From: Neonectria sp. B-13
Taxonomy: Eukaryota; Ascomycota; Sordariomycetes; Hypocreales; Nectriaceae
Length of the DNA: 64,000 nucleotides
Assembly (NCBI GenBank): GCA_002682825.1
Contig: NOKP01000025.1
Location: 377,746-441,745 of the forward strand
Reading direction: 5' to 3'
A model generated the notes under the pieces. The model worked only from the letters and a program-made list of their open reading frames with translations. It was not told where the DNA came from and searched no databases. Positions 46,445 through 59,043 of the stretch are shown in pieces. The stretch's first letter is position 1, and each line of letters begins with the position of its first letter. A program made the position numbers and the translations under genes.

Positions 46445-46783
46445 NNNNNNNNNNNNNNNNNNNNNNNNNNNNNNNNNNNNNNNNNNNNNNNNNNNNNNNN
46501 NNNNNNNNNNNNNNNNNNNNNNNNNNNNNNNNNNNNNNNNNNNNNNNNNNNNNNNNNNNNNNNNNNNNNNNNNNNNNNNNNNNNNNNNNNNNNNNNNNNN
46601 NNNNNNNNNNNNNNNNNNNNNNNNNNNNNNNNNNNNNNNNNNNNNNNNNNNNNNNNNNNNNNNNNNNNNNNNNNNNNNNNNNNNNNNNNNNNNNNNNNNN
46701 NNNNNNNNNNNNNNNNNNNNNNNNNNNNNNNNNNNNNNNNNNNNNNNNNNNNNNNNNNNNNNNNNNNNNNNNNNNNNNNNNNN
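46445..46783. other. Assembly gap (339 N)
   Basis: All positions are N. Both flanks are G runs (GCGGGG before, GGGGACGG after), so the missing DNA probably contains a G-rich or simple-repeat tract that stopped assembly. Open frames drawn across it are artefacts. Confidence 0.98.
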
Positions 46784-47292
46784 GGGGACGGCTGTGATGG
46801 CATTTCGAGAGCAGAGAGGTTGGGTGGAGGCGGTGGTTGGTTTGGTGGACGGAAGTGGTGTGGGCTGTCCTTTGTTCGTCGTATTTGTTCGTTCGTTTGT
46901 TTGTTTGCTTGGGCTTGGCTGGAGCCGGGAACGGCTGAGGTTTAGTTAGCGAGGTTGAGGCTGAATAAACGGACGACCTGGTTACGGAGTTGCCGAATCA
47001 GGCAAAAGGCGAGGACGAACATGACCATGTTGGTGATGTGCCAACTGTGGACTCGTGGTGTTGGTCATGACCATCCACGGTCAGGGTGAGATGCACCACC
47101 AACAGAAACACATTGTAACCAACACAGGATACTATGGTTAGCGAGCATGTCAGAGATTAAGGCCGTGTATGTTAGGGCGCTCACAGCAGCAGAAACAACA
47201 ACGACACGCGGGTATAGCACGTTATGCTGCATGCGCCGCCGCGAACCAAAGAGACACACACATATACGTACGTACAGTACACTTTGCTGACT

Positions 47293-47345
47293 GACACACG
47301 CACACACACACACACAAATACACATGCACACGCACGCACGCACGC
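47293..47345. repeat. CA / CGCA microsatellite
   Basis: CA dinucleotides pass into CGCA tetranucleotides. Confidence 0.85.
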
Positions 47346-48537
47346 AATGCAAAGCAAACAGAGTTATCACAAGATGTGGTACACCCCCTCTCACTTTTCC
47401 CCGCTTGCCGACATCGAGCCACCTCTCCAACTGCACCACCCTACTTCACAGGGCGAACAGGGCACGACTACGAATACACACATGGCCACAGATTTGCTTC
47501 CCGTCTGTCAGCCAGCCACAGTATGGCCGGTAATCTAGCTTGCGGGCGGAGGCAATTGGTAGGTTTACGTCGATCTCCTCCCCTCTTCCACCCCCCCGAG
47601 TTTGCCGGACTAAATTAACGGTTCAGGTGGATTTAATTAGGCGCGGCGAAGGGGGAGGGGTGCGAAATTGGCTGCGGGAACGGTCGAGGCGAGCTAGACG
47701 CGATGGACGAGGAAGAAGCATTGTTTTAGAAGTTCAAATGCAGTGGCTAGTTGATTACCACGAGGGACAGATGGATGAGTGAGATTTCCATCTCATAGTC
47801 CTCGAGGTGATGAAGCGGCAACAACGACCATGTGGCAATAGATGGCTAACCAATATCATCCGTTCTTTCTGCAGTTCGTAGTCCGTCGTCGTACCTTGCC
47901 TAGCCGTGCCGCCCATCCCCTCTGGCCCCCTTTTGTGTCAACCCACCCGCCCGGTAAGTCTCGAGTCCGCCTCGGCGATGGCGTGAAACGGAGACCCAAA
48001 GGACGGACGGCCGTTTGTGGGCGGCCAGATCCGAGATGAAATAAAACAAAAGGTGTGGGAAGAGCCAAAAAAGCCACCGAGAGACGACGGAGAAATAGGG
48101 TAAAGAGAGAGAGGGGGGGAAAACGGTAAACACACACGCCCTGTGTCACCATTCTGGAGACTACGTAGCACCACAGACGGGGACGCGGGCGGGCTACGGC
48201 GACGGCGCAAGAAGAAGAGGAGAAGGGAGGCGGTAAGGTTATGGATGGGGATGGAACACGATGGAGCCTCTGTCATTCTAGGGGACTTTCGTTTTGCTTG
48301 TTTGGATACGCTGGAGTTTATTGGGTGGAGGAGGGGGCGTGTCTGAGCCATGGTTTCTGTCGAGGGAGAGTCTGTCGATGAAGAGTCATGGCGAGAGAGG
48401 GACGGACCGAGTTAGGAGGTGAGGCGAGGCGAGACGAGACGAGACGATGAGAAAGAGGGGTAGGAATAAGACAGATGGGGGAAAGGAGGAGGTACTTTGC
48501 GGTACAGTGTAAGTCGAAGCGGACAGAAACAATACCG

Positions 48538-48566
48538 GGAGAGAGGAGAGAGGAGAGAGGAGAGAG
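48538..48566. repeat. (GAGAGGA)n repeat
   Basis: About four GAGAGGA heptanucleotide units. Confidence 0.85.
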
Positions 48567-50077
48567 CCGAGGACGGAATGAATACATAGACAAGTGAACA
48601 AACACGTACTCTGTCTCCTGAGACGGGAAGGCAATTACAGAACATGGCGATGTTGTCCAGAATATCGCATACTAACTTTTACTGTACCCTCTCAATGTGC
48701 GACGAGGAAGTTTGATGCTGTGTCAACGGAAACCAAGAAAAGGAAAAAAGGGGGTTTCGGTTGACCACCGAGTCCAACACCGGCGCAGGACTGGATGCTT
48801 CCTTCTCGCATCTTGTTTGATTTTTGAAGCCTCGAGAAGGAAAGCCAAATACTTCTGCACCTTGGTAGACGCGATTTCCCACGACGCAGCGCAGCAGGAA
48901 TAGCGACGGAAAAGTATCTCCTCCACCCTCTCTCTGTCTCTCTCTCTCTCTCACAAAAAAAAGGGGGGGCGTGAGGCGAATGGAACACACAGCGAGAGAG
49001 AGACAAGAAATTCAATTTGTATCTTTTCCCGCGGTGCGAAAATAAACAGGAGGACCTGAGACAAGCATGGGCACCCAGGGAGGACTTTCTTTGGCCGGGA
49101 TGCCAGGAACGAGGCGGCGTGATGGTATGCGGAAGAGGGACGTGGCGGGCGGCTGGAATGCGGGTTTGGAGAGGGGGAGTGGTATGGGGATGGGAGGGAA
49201 GCTGGAGTAACGGGGCGTGTGAGATGGGATGGGATGGGAGGTGTTGGGTGAGGAGGAAGGGAGGATGAGGAGAGACAGGTTGGTGGAATTCCCGGTGACT
49301 GTTGTGATGTGACGATATCTCAGCCTTGGTGTTTTCCATCCATCCATCCACCATTTCCAGCACTCGTTTCCTCTCCCCTTCTCTCTCCCCATTCTCTCTC
49401 TACGTATCTCTCTCCATCTCTAGAAGGATTACTAGGCCACCACTACTCAAGGCAGGGAGGGCCGGCCTCCCTCCTCGTCCTCCTCGTCCTCCTCCGTCTC
49501 CCCTTCTTCCAAGTATGCCAAGCTAGATATATTCCCACAAAACCCAGAGAACCTTCCGCCCATGGCGTTTCGCCTCCCACCCTCCTGGGACGGTTCCAGA
49601 ACCACGGGTCACTTTCTCACTCTCTCTCTCTCCCCCCTCTCTCTCCAATCCTACCAAGGACGGCGCCCATTCCGCCCTCCCACTTCCCACTTTCCGGGAC
49701 CGGAAACGTGCGTCTTACGAGCTGGAATGTGGGAAGATCGAATCTCGCGGTGGCGGCCGGGGGCTTGCCCTTTTTACTTTTGTTGGGTTTGTCGTCACCA
49801 TCGCGGGAACGAAAATCCCCGGACGGGCGGATTCGAGGGGCGGCCGGCGGCAGAGATAGAGTTTTGCGGAGGAGAATGGATCGGTCCATGGCGTTTTTTC
49901 TTTCTTCTTCTTACTTCCTGGGCGGCCGACGACGAGAAGAGAATGGCTTGTTGGCGATGACGGGAATATCAGAGACACGGACAGGACGGACAGAGGCTGT
50001 AAGCGGAGAGAGTATTGCCCCATGCTCAAGTCGAAGGCTTTCGGTCTGAAGCATAATACATCCCTCATCTGTATTGC

Positions 50078-50698
50078 ATGTCCAGGAGCCACTATGGGTC
50101 GACAACTCCATTTTGCAATGCACTCTCTACGTATTCAACGCACAAATACCCCAGGGACCTAATCGTCGACAAGAAGACGGTCAACGGTGAGAATAAAAGG
50201 AGACCGACCGTCTTCGTCGACTTTGGCTTCGCATCAAGCTCGATCTGTATGACTGCTCTGAGGAACAACTTTGTCTTCACTGGCGCTTGTGTTCTATGCA
50301 GATATTCGCTATCTTCTCCTACCGTACCTCCCTGCTATTCTCGAACAGCTGGGCCTCCTACAAGATGCCCTTTGTTCTCCCGCAGCCCCCTATCAAACCA
50401 GAAGACCCATCTTCAGCAGTGATATTACGAAAAGCACTTGGCGACACACATGGAGATGGGTATTAACACCGAGATGGCGTCTCGCCTGACTATAGAGAGA
50501 AATTGGGAGGAAGCCGCGAGGTGTCATAGGCACATATATAATATTGTAGAAACATACCTGCTGCCTCTGATTGTAGAAGAGTTGCGGAAAACAGACGGTG
50601 GATGCATGTTTGGCTACTTGGACATCAATAGGCCGGTAGTTGACCCTCGTACACTGCTCCAAATGCAGTACGGGATCAAACATGGGCCGTGTTTGTAG
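50078..50698 (+). pseudogene. Decayed protein-coding gene remnant
   Basis: Three collinear coding-like stretches lie on the plus strand. The first (about 50078-50186, ending KYPRDLIVDKKTVN) meets a donor GTGAGA at 50187. An acceptor (ATGCAG) at 50301 would join it in phase to the second (DIRYLLLPYLPAILEQLGLL, to about 50432). The third (50423-50698) is in another frame and reads MEMGINTEMASRLTIERNWE, then VETYLLPLIVEELRK and DINRPVVDPRTLLQM, to a TAG. One base missing in the AAAA run near 50430 would account for the shift between the second and third. The last segment looks like a real, helical, conserved C-terminal domain, but I cannot name the family. It could be an active gene with a sequence error; I favour a degenerate copy because no strong start is seen. 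Confidence 0.35.
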
Positions 50699-52872
50699 CA
50701 CAACTCAGGGAAGAAGATCAATCTCCCGGTATTCGGGAAGCTTGCCCTGCTGTCTTTGTTTCTCGATGGCGGGAACGGCCCGGACGGGCGGAATCGGGCA
50801 GGGGGGCGTGTGAGGACATATACGGACAGAGTTTATGGAGGAGAAGGGATGGCGTTTTATCCCCGAGGCGGCCGCGATGATGAGAGGGCAATAAAGAATG
50901 GATCATCACGGGAACAAAGACGGAGAAGCGGAGGCGAAGGCGGAGGCGGAGGCGTCTAAGACGTGTTTCTAGGATCGAGGGAGGCTTGGCCATGCCGTTT
51001 CCGGGCGGACGGGAATCACGGGATCACGGGATCACGGGATGGCTATCCAACTTCTGCGCCGTCGAACACTCGTCTATAGTATTCGGGTCCTCTCGATTTC
51101 CGTTGGCCGCTTCGTCAACCAACGGAGGCGGGCCGACGCAGGAACCCTCCCAGCCAACGCCGTTCCTCCCGGATCACGCCCCTCGGGCCTATTTTAGAGG
51201 CCATGACTCTTTAAGAAAGAAAGAAAAAGAAAACCTTGGGATCGATCGCCAGAGAGAGTTTTTGGGCTTCGGCGGACGGAGGCTTTGACGCCACTTGGCG
51301 TTTTGGCTTCGCCTGTCATTGCGGGTTTCGTGGGGAGGGTGGAATGAAACTGGCCGTGGGCGAGTGATCAGCTGGGCTGTCGAGAACAAACAGAATGTCG
51401 GTGCAACGATGGGGTCTTTGATAATGACTGGACTACACCACCAAGATGGACCTGGGTGGCTGCGGCTTGAGTCGTGACTGACACCTCGGATCCTGAGACC
51501 TCAGGTCAGGCACCCTCGGATCTCAGACGTCAAGACGTCAGGCCTTAGCTCATTAGTGTATGGCGTCGTCATCTGTCTTCCAAGCCCTGAACCTGAACCA
51601 AGCAGATGACCATTCGCATGAATCGTGAACGGGCCGGGAGGATTGATTTTAGCATGGACGGTTGCTGCACTAGTCTAAACGCATTGCAGTACAGTGCAGG
51701 CCAGAGGAGACCGGGACAGCCTGGGATGGACGGCTGCTAATACAATCGGTTTACATGCCTTCAGGTGCCCTCCCTCTCTTCGCCGCATCACGGGTTGAGT
51801 TACCGGTACAAAGGCGACCCCTGCTCGAGCTAAAACCAACCAGCAGCCCAGCCCGAGTCAGTCAGCCCAGCTCGATAGCCAACAGTCCAAGACAACCACC
51901 AAGCCCATTGCCGCTCCCGCCCTTCCCGTCGCCCCGAATAGCCTCCTTTTCCCCCAAGCTGTCCGCTCCTCGCATTTATCCCTCTCTCTTCCCCTTCTCT
52001 CTCTTCTCCCTCGATCCCCTTCCCCTCCGCAGAGAACCCACTGCCAACACCTCACACAGTGTGGAGCGATCCCCCCGCATCCACATTAGTCCTCTTTCAG
52101 CCGCCGCGACAAGGGGGGTGTGAGCTGGCTGGCTGCGAACTGCGACCGTGCGGAGAGTGGAAACCCTCTCTGCGCGGGAACGGCGGCCGCGTTGTCCGGC
52201 TTGCGAGTCCGCGGCCGGCGAGGGCCGGCGTCTGGCATCGGTGTCACCGTGTCGGGGCCGCGAGGGCGCCGGGGCTGCGACGGTTGTGGGCGTAGGAAGT
52301 GTGGGATACGGTGCAGAAGAATCAAACAAAGGGGACGGGGGGTAAGATGCTGCGAGGGCTGAGACATGGCTGATGAGGCGTCGGAGACGGTTGGTTCGAG
52401 GGCAGAAACGTAGTAGAAACTCTTTAGATGGCATCGCCATCAAGATGAACCATGGGCCAGTGCGGAACGGCGTGTTTACAGTCTGTATCCATCCAGTCGA
52501 GTATCAATTTCTCAAAGCCTCCTATCATTCAGCTGTACGGACCACGAGTCCACGATAACGACGGGAAATCACCAAGAATCCATCCCATCTAGGTTCTTGA
52601 TATTTACTTACGCAGCTATCAGGCGTCCTGGTGTACTCGTGCCTCTCACACCGTCTCCAGCCATGTATGTCGCTTCTCTTGGTCTTTGGCCTCTAGGGAC
52701 GGCCCTGGATACCATGTCTCATTGGGTAAATATCTGAATTATGATCTTGCAATCTTTTTGTCCTCTTCTGAGCTGACTATTATCTATGGTCGTGTCTGCG
52801 TAAATTCGTGTCCATCCGACATATCATAATTACACCCGAGTATTGGGCTCAAGGGCACCCTATGTGACTTCG
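50699..52872. other. Intergenic, no gene supported
   Basis: Contains a short GGATCACG direct repeat (51012-51040) and GC-rich DNA at 52.1-52.4 kb with spurious frames on both strands. No domain is recognised. Confidence 0.4.
51012..51040. repeat. (GGATCACG)n octanucleotide repeat
   Basis: Three units of GGATCACG, the first with an A insertion. Confidence 0.85.
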
Positions 52873-54646
52873 TCAAGGAGCCGGACTGGCCCGGCGACTC
52901 GAGTTTTCCAGGCACATCTCCTCTCGTAGTCCTAACCGACCTAGAGCATTCCGCTCCAGGATGAAACATCTCTCCGCATATATCCCCAATTCGTTCTGCC
53001 GATGCCACGCACTGCTCAGTCGCCTGACCATGACGCGCTTCCACCCTCCAACGTTGATGGTGATCCGTTTCCATGGCCTCGACACACCCTGCTGCCTGCC
53101 CTGGACGAGAAAGCGGAAGGTCTGCAGGGCTGCCTCGTAATCGCGGTCCACGTTGATAGGAATGTCCTCTAGCGGTCCGACGACAGTTTGTACGTGCAAA
53201 GTCAGCGTGTCCAGAGATGGAAAGGCACAGACAGCCCGGAGAAACTCTGGCGGGTCGCATAATCCGACGTCCATGTCCAACTCCAGCGTGTGGACTAATC
53301 TCAGACGTCGGGAAAGGAACTCCAAATCACCACCCCACAAGGTTGGACACCTCCGATCGTCCTCCGCAAAGCCAATGTGGTCTCGGAACCGTAGAACTCG
53401 TAGTGACCGCCCATGCGCCTCAATCGCATCCAGGGGAAAGAGTTGCGTATGGCATGTTATGTCGAGAACCTCCAGTGCTTGGATATGGTTCTTGGTGAGC
53501 AGGTAGAGGCCACCAGTAGCCTCCTGCCTCCTGTCAGGGAGGTGGCTATAATCCTCCACGTGCAATGTGTGGAGGCCCGAGAAGTCACTCAAGGAGATGG
53601 ACGAAAGGAACTTGAACACGGGCACCGACACCAACTCCAAGGACTTTATTTGCGAAAAGTTCCAATGCTTTCGGACATCCTCAGCGGAGTGGTTCCAATC
53701 GTAAGATCGTAGAAGTAGCCGGGCAAACGGAGGCAACCGCTCTCCGGGCTGAAAGTCGAAGCTGGTACCTTGGCCACGATCCTCATAGTGTAAAGTCCGG
53801 AGTTGGGGAGACTGTAGAAGAAGGGTCTTCAATGAGCCAAGCCGAGTAGAAAGGGTTGGTGAAGGGCTTGTCAGTTTGAGTGACGTCAAAAGCCGTGGAG
53901 GAAGAGCTTGGGCGTAACAGTCGCGGAGATGGTTGTCGAATTCACACAACGGCAGGTTCTCGACATGGAGCTTAGTCTCACCAAGGCGCTTGTGACTAGA
54001 ATTTAGGACATCTGAAGGCAACCATATGCCAGCAGCATGGGAATCCCCGACAACGAACCGCCACCTATCAGGCCGACGTGTCAGTAGTAAGCTAGATGCG
54101 GCAGAGTGATGAACATTACCTTATCGAGGCGAGTCTCTGGACCCCTAGAAGGAGTCGGGTAATACCCTCTGGGTCTAGATTGCTGGGGACGACCACGTGG
54201 TTTGTATGAATAGAAATGTGGCGAAAGGTGGCAGGATAACGGTGACGGGCATCAGGTGCAACAAGACGTTCGTTCAATGTTAAGAGCTGATAGACGATAG
54301 GCGTCGCAATTGCATCGAACCTCCTTGAGGCAAGACGCACGGACTCCAGAGAGGGCGAGTCTACATCTCGGAGCTGGGGTAGGTGATTAGCGCTGTGTGT
54401 ATCTGGAACATCGCCATATGCGGGCATGGGGAAACAGAAACCTACCTGTTCAAATATGAGAGCGAGAAGCTCCGAACTGAGATGCCCAAATGATAGATTC
54501 AACGCAGGGGTTGGTTTCAGAGAGGAGGCCATGCGGCGAGAAGCAATGGGAGGGCGCGAGGAGTAGAGGGAGGGGGAGGCCGAGGGGAGAGCCGAGGAGA
54601 AGGAGATGGAGGGGGACGGAAGCAAGAGATCCGTCGACGAGCGCAT
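52873..54646 (-). CDS. F-box/LRR-like protein (548 aa)
   Basis: Exons 54646-54446, 54373-54120 and 54064-52873. Intron 1 is 72 nt (GTAGGT...CCCAG) and stop-free in phase; intron 2 is 55 nt (GTAATG...GATAG) and splits an Arg codon. After a Ser/Pro-rich head (which might be trimmed by starting at the internal ATG at 54532), residues 50-90 read FGHLSSELLALIFEQ|LRDVDSPSLESVRLASRRF. This is the usual fungal F-box pattern: LPxELLxxIF, a short loop, then LRxVRLASRRF. The rest contains irregular leucine-rich segments (IKSLELVSV, GLHTLHVEDY, ALEVLDITCH, SLRVLRFRD, LVHTLELDM, SLDTLTLHV) as in substrate-recruiting F-box proteins of SCF ubiquitin ligases. The target is unknown. This family is large and fast-evolving in ascomycetes, so no orthologue is assigned. 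Confidence 0.78.
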
Positions 54647-57600
54647 GGTTGGAAAGGGATTATGAGAAGAGAGTAGAAAGGGAACATGCGAGGTCGTGAA
54701 TCGGTGCAGAAGTGAGCGTGGTGGTGTGCTGAGTATGTATGTGAGGGTGTAAGTCTGCAGAGAGAGCAATCCGGAAGTGTGGGCTGGCTCTGACAGATGA
54801 CACTAGGCTGGTTGGGGTGAAAGTAACGAAAGGACATCAGACGGTTATGGCTGAGCTGAAGGCGGGTGGAATTGTGGCCCTGGCGTGGACGCAGATCCGA
54901 GGAAGCGGAACGGTAGCAGGGAAGGTTAACCAGGGGAGTTAACCGGGGATGGAGATGATGGAGGCGAAATGGCGTTGGGTCAGCAAACGAGCCACTTGGT
55001 TGGGAGCATGCAGGCGCCTGGGACCGTCGAACAGGTATATATGTCTCTCTATCGAGCATAACGGCACGGCTACGTCGCAGGTTGCATATAAGAAGTGAGA
55101 AAAGGAGCAGGGGTTGAGTGGGCCGGTCTGCTGTCAAGACTGAACAGCACGGGATATGTATCATGGACGGCCATCAGAAGGCGGGCAGATATGTGTTAGA
55201 GGACGAGACAAGAGAGCGAGCGCAAGCAAGAGCAAGAACGAGAGTGAGCACAGGGAGATGCCAGGGAGCGGGAGCAATGCCAGCGGATGGACAAGGGTCT
55301 GGGGCTCTGGGTGGGTGATCATGGAGGATCCCGGACGGGGACGAAGGCAAGGAAGGGTACGTCGGTGGAGACTAGAGAGGTAGAATTTAGAAAAGGCGGC
55401 AGTGGTGGAGATGGAATAGGGCGATGCGAGAGGGTCGTCATGTTAAGCCATGTGGAGATGGGTGAGCCGCTTAAGGGATGGAGATCGGGTAGCAAGCGTG
55501 AGTTGTTGTCTTGTGCAGAGGAACTAATGTAGAGTGACGGATTGTGGATGATGAAGCAACCAGGGTGCTGCATCGGGGAGGCAAGAAGGGAGCAGGAGGG
55601 GAGGAAGAGGAGGAGACGGATCAGCTCCGCCGTGAAGAAGACGTTGTCATGGACGAATGGAGGGACGGCGGCAGAGACATGGTGGGTAAAACGACATCAA
55701 CAGAGTACACCCCCTTGAAAACGTGTGTGCGTGTGTGTCTGTGTAAAAGAACGGGAGACAAAACAAGGAGAACGACTTATCAAGAGGGTGGAAACTCAAA
55801 GGCCAAACATCACGACGAAAGAGGCCATGGGATGGATGGATGGATAAAACTTGGCGAGCCGTGTGTTGGCTTGTCGTTGAAGATCCAGTGTCAAGTGTGT
55901 CAGCTTCTAGACTTCAAAACGGGGCCTATCCATGGGCGGGGGGCCGAGAAAAAGAAACAATAAGACGACGATGATCCTCGTGCCCGATCGACATGAGCGA
56001 GCGTGAGACTATGCGGATTGGGGCTGGATAGATGGGTCGATGGAGCGCACGAATCGGCAGAAATGCGTGTCTATGTGTGTCTGTGTGCGATTTGCTGTGC
56101 GATTTGCTGTTGCATCTTGACTCTTGCTCGGCAAAGCACAAAGCACAAACCACACACGGGTGAGGAAAAGCTGACGACGGGCGCTGTGGTACTACGCGCC
56201 GCAGAATGGGCCGCAATAGTTGCAATGTCGCACACGGCACCGTCGAATCTCGACATGAGCCATGCCTCATCTCCCATCGCGAATCTGATATGTTCGCAAG
56301 AATGTCCCGAAACGGGAAATTGGGTCCAGCCACGTTCGGGGAACCGTCGCCCCCTCCTTCGGCGCCCTTAGCATCATGGCGTAGGAGCGGGAACCAATCG
56401 CCCGCAGGAGCCGGCGCCGCCAAACCGGGGGCGGCGTGAAAGCGTGATGCAAGAAAGACTCCATCCCGCAGTTGCAAGTCCATCGGTCATCCATGTCGTC
56501 CCTCATGCCTTTTGCCATGTCACGTCCATGCCCGTTATGCCTTTGATGCTTTGCCGAGGTGAGTCTAGAACTTGGCCGACTCTTTATAGCGTCTGTGGAC
56601 CCGTCGACTCTGTGGGCGCGCCAGGGCGGACTGGCGAGACGGCCACCCGATGCAAGTCGCAACACGGTGTGCCCCGAGGCCGTTGCGGCGAGGACGGGGC
56701 TGTGGTGGTCGCGGGATGCGAGAGGCTGAAAAACAGTGGCATTTCGCAGTTTCGTAGTCACCACTTGCGGTGCGGTGCTGGTCGTGACTGGGATTTGCTT
56801 GCTTGCTTACTGCTGATGCTTTTAAGATGGCCGCGTCTCCCCTGTTTGCTGCGAGAAGGGATGATCTCTGTTCTGCCGCATTGTTGAATGAATGCTGATG
56901 CTAGTATTTCCGGTCTTGGCTGCGACTCAGCTAAAGACCAAATCATGCCTAATCTAATTGTGGACTGGCCTCAGGCCGTCGACCAGCGCCGGGCCAGAAG
57001 TTGGAAGGAAGCCATCGCCTGACCTGCCTGGCCTGGCTGGCGTTCATCCCAAGTTTCCTAATCCCTGATCCTTTTGAGGTAAGTGCATACTAGTACCTGC
57101 CCGCCTTTCTTTCCTTTTGCCTGGACCTTCCATCTTTTGCAGTTAAGTTACGTATCGTCATATTTGCCGATTTCGGCTGGTTCCGTGGCCACTCGCTCAC
57201 TTTTGCTGCCTTTGGTAAGGCACCTTTCATCGCTGCCGACTATCACGCGCCTCGACTCAACTTCACCACCAACCACCAACCGACACCAACGCCAACACAA
57301 AATACCGATATTTGAGGCATTGCCATTCGTCACCGTCACCCGCTCCGTCGCTTTGCTTCCCTTTTGCCAACTGCGCTGTTTACTTTGTGTCATTCTCCGC
57401 TTCTCGTTGACCCCCGCCGTGTACTCTCCGCGTAAGCTGTAACCCAGAGCCATCTGTCTATCCGCTTGGACGGGGCCAGAATGTGTTGCTCCGAACCTCA
57501 GTCTGTTTTGCGTTGAGATCGGCTTTCTCGCACGTCCCCATGGATCCATATGTCTGCAACTAACATATCTACTACTGAGTGACTGCATATTCGTCGACCT

Positions 57601-59043
57601 GCGGGCTTCCAACAACTCGATATGCCCTCAGTCCCCTTGCATACAATCACGCCGGTAGGTCAGCCCACATCCTTGCCGCCTTCATCTACTCGAGGTCTTG
57701 CTGCTGTCGTGTTACCCGCCCGCTCAGCACAGCAGCATGGAGATTCCGTGCCCATTACAGCCCTAGAATTCGCGCTCATCGAAGGGGCCTTGCTCGCCAT
57801 GAACGCCGTCGCCGCTAGCGGGTGAGGATGCCGGATGTGACCTTGCCATGCATCTGGCCGTACAAGTTACTGCAAGGAGCTACTGCAAGAAGGCATCAAG
57901 TATGTATATCGGCTATAAGTGCCTTTGAATCACTGCCAGGTTTACAAAGTACAGGCCAATCACCACAGCGGCGTCAGACATTCCGCAAAACGAAAACGAA
58001 AATCATATGTACAAGATAACAGAGTGGCATGACGTTCTGGCACCACACTAGTCTTCCGTCTTCGCATCGATTCTCCATCGCTTCCTAGAGCGCGTGCCCG
58101 CTCCAGCAGTTCTCGTCTCACGCACTCCTGCTTTGTTTCGTTTCGTTTCGGTCCTCCGGGTTTCGTCTCAGAAGCCTCTGGCACGCCCACTGCCGCGTCT
58201 TGCTCCAACCTTGTTACGGCCGACCAGACAAAGAAACAGGTCAATTCCCCGCTCCATGTGAAACCCGAGGTCACCGTGGCCTTGACATTGCCTCGTGCGC
58301 CTGGTACAACTTGAGTCTCCCCTCGAGTCCCTTGCTCCCTGTCTCCCGATGCTCGTGGGTGACGATCACTCCCAAGTCCAGCCCACCGGATCATGAGCCA
58401 CGCCAATGGCCACCGCAGAATTGCACTCACAACGTCAAGTCCTCTGTACCCTGCCTCGGCCGGGTGCGATTGTGCCGCTGCTAGCGCCCCTGCTGTGTTC
58501 TCACATCAGTCACGACTGTACCTGTCTGCCCATGCCCTCAGGGGATGCATCCAAGGATCGGAGGACAGGGGAGGACTCTACCACTTCGAGAAAAGCGAGC
58601 GGCGAAGCTTCTCTAGGTCGTACTTGTGCCCCGAGAAGCACTGCATGCCCAAGGTAAGTCGCGGGCGCAGGAGCATAATCCACCCAACCCGCGTTGTTAG
58701 CTTGCTGAAGCATCACTTGCGAGTAGTTCCTAGAGATACCTGAGGGTAGGATGTTCTTCGCCATTCGCAGAACGCGGGTCAATACAATAAAAGTTAAAGA
58801 AGAACGCTATGGGGATCCGTCCTTTCGCCGTGCCAGCCTATGCTTATACTGCGCGAGCCTTTCCATCCAACGGATATGCAACCATATCCCCGACACATTC
58901 AAGCCATTTCCCCCTGAGGTAGGTTAAGGACAAGCTGACAATCAGCGGTAAGCTTCAACTACAAAGCCGTTGGGCCCCGTAGGCCAACCCAACGGGCCGC
59001 CTCATCTTCTAATACCTCTTCCTACCGTGCTACTTCCCGTGCT
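54647..59043. other. Intergenic, no gene firmly supported
   Basis: Upstream region of the F-box gene and downstream region of the Lsb5-like gene. Short frames of interest but without proof: 57622-57825 (67 codons, plus) and 58393-58660 (plus, ending at a GTAAGT donor). No RNA gene is recognised by eye. Confidence 0.4.

Larger units (their letters stand above)
46784..50077. other. Gene-poor region right of gap
   Basis: No gene is recognised. CA repeats (47293-47345), CGAGA repeats (about 48421-48446), GAGAGGA repeats (48538-48566) and a CT run (about 48932-48952) are present. Open frames of 220-250 codons near 48.7-50.0 kb overlap on both strands and carry Ser/Pro/Leu-rich low-complexity sequence without domain features. 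Confidence 0.4.

Noticed and set aside
46327..46949. Open frames spanning the N gap
   Set aside because: They are artefacts of translating N runs.
52120..52362. Cys-rich CDGCGRRKCGIRC string resembling a Zn2Cys6 cluster
   Set aside because: Spacing is C-x2-C-x4-C-x3-C and not the required C-x2-C-x6-C. The region is GC-rich, open on both strands, and has no supporting exons.
58393..58743. Plus-strand frame ending YLCPEKHCMPK before a GTAAGT donor
   Set aside because: The donor is good, but no in-phase downstream exon, start context or conserved feature could be found.
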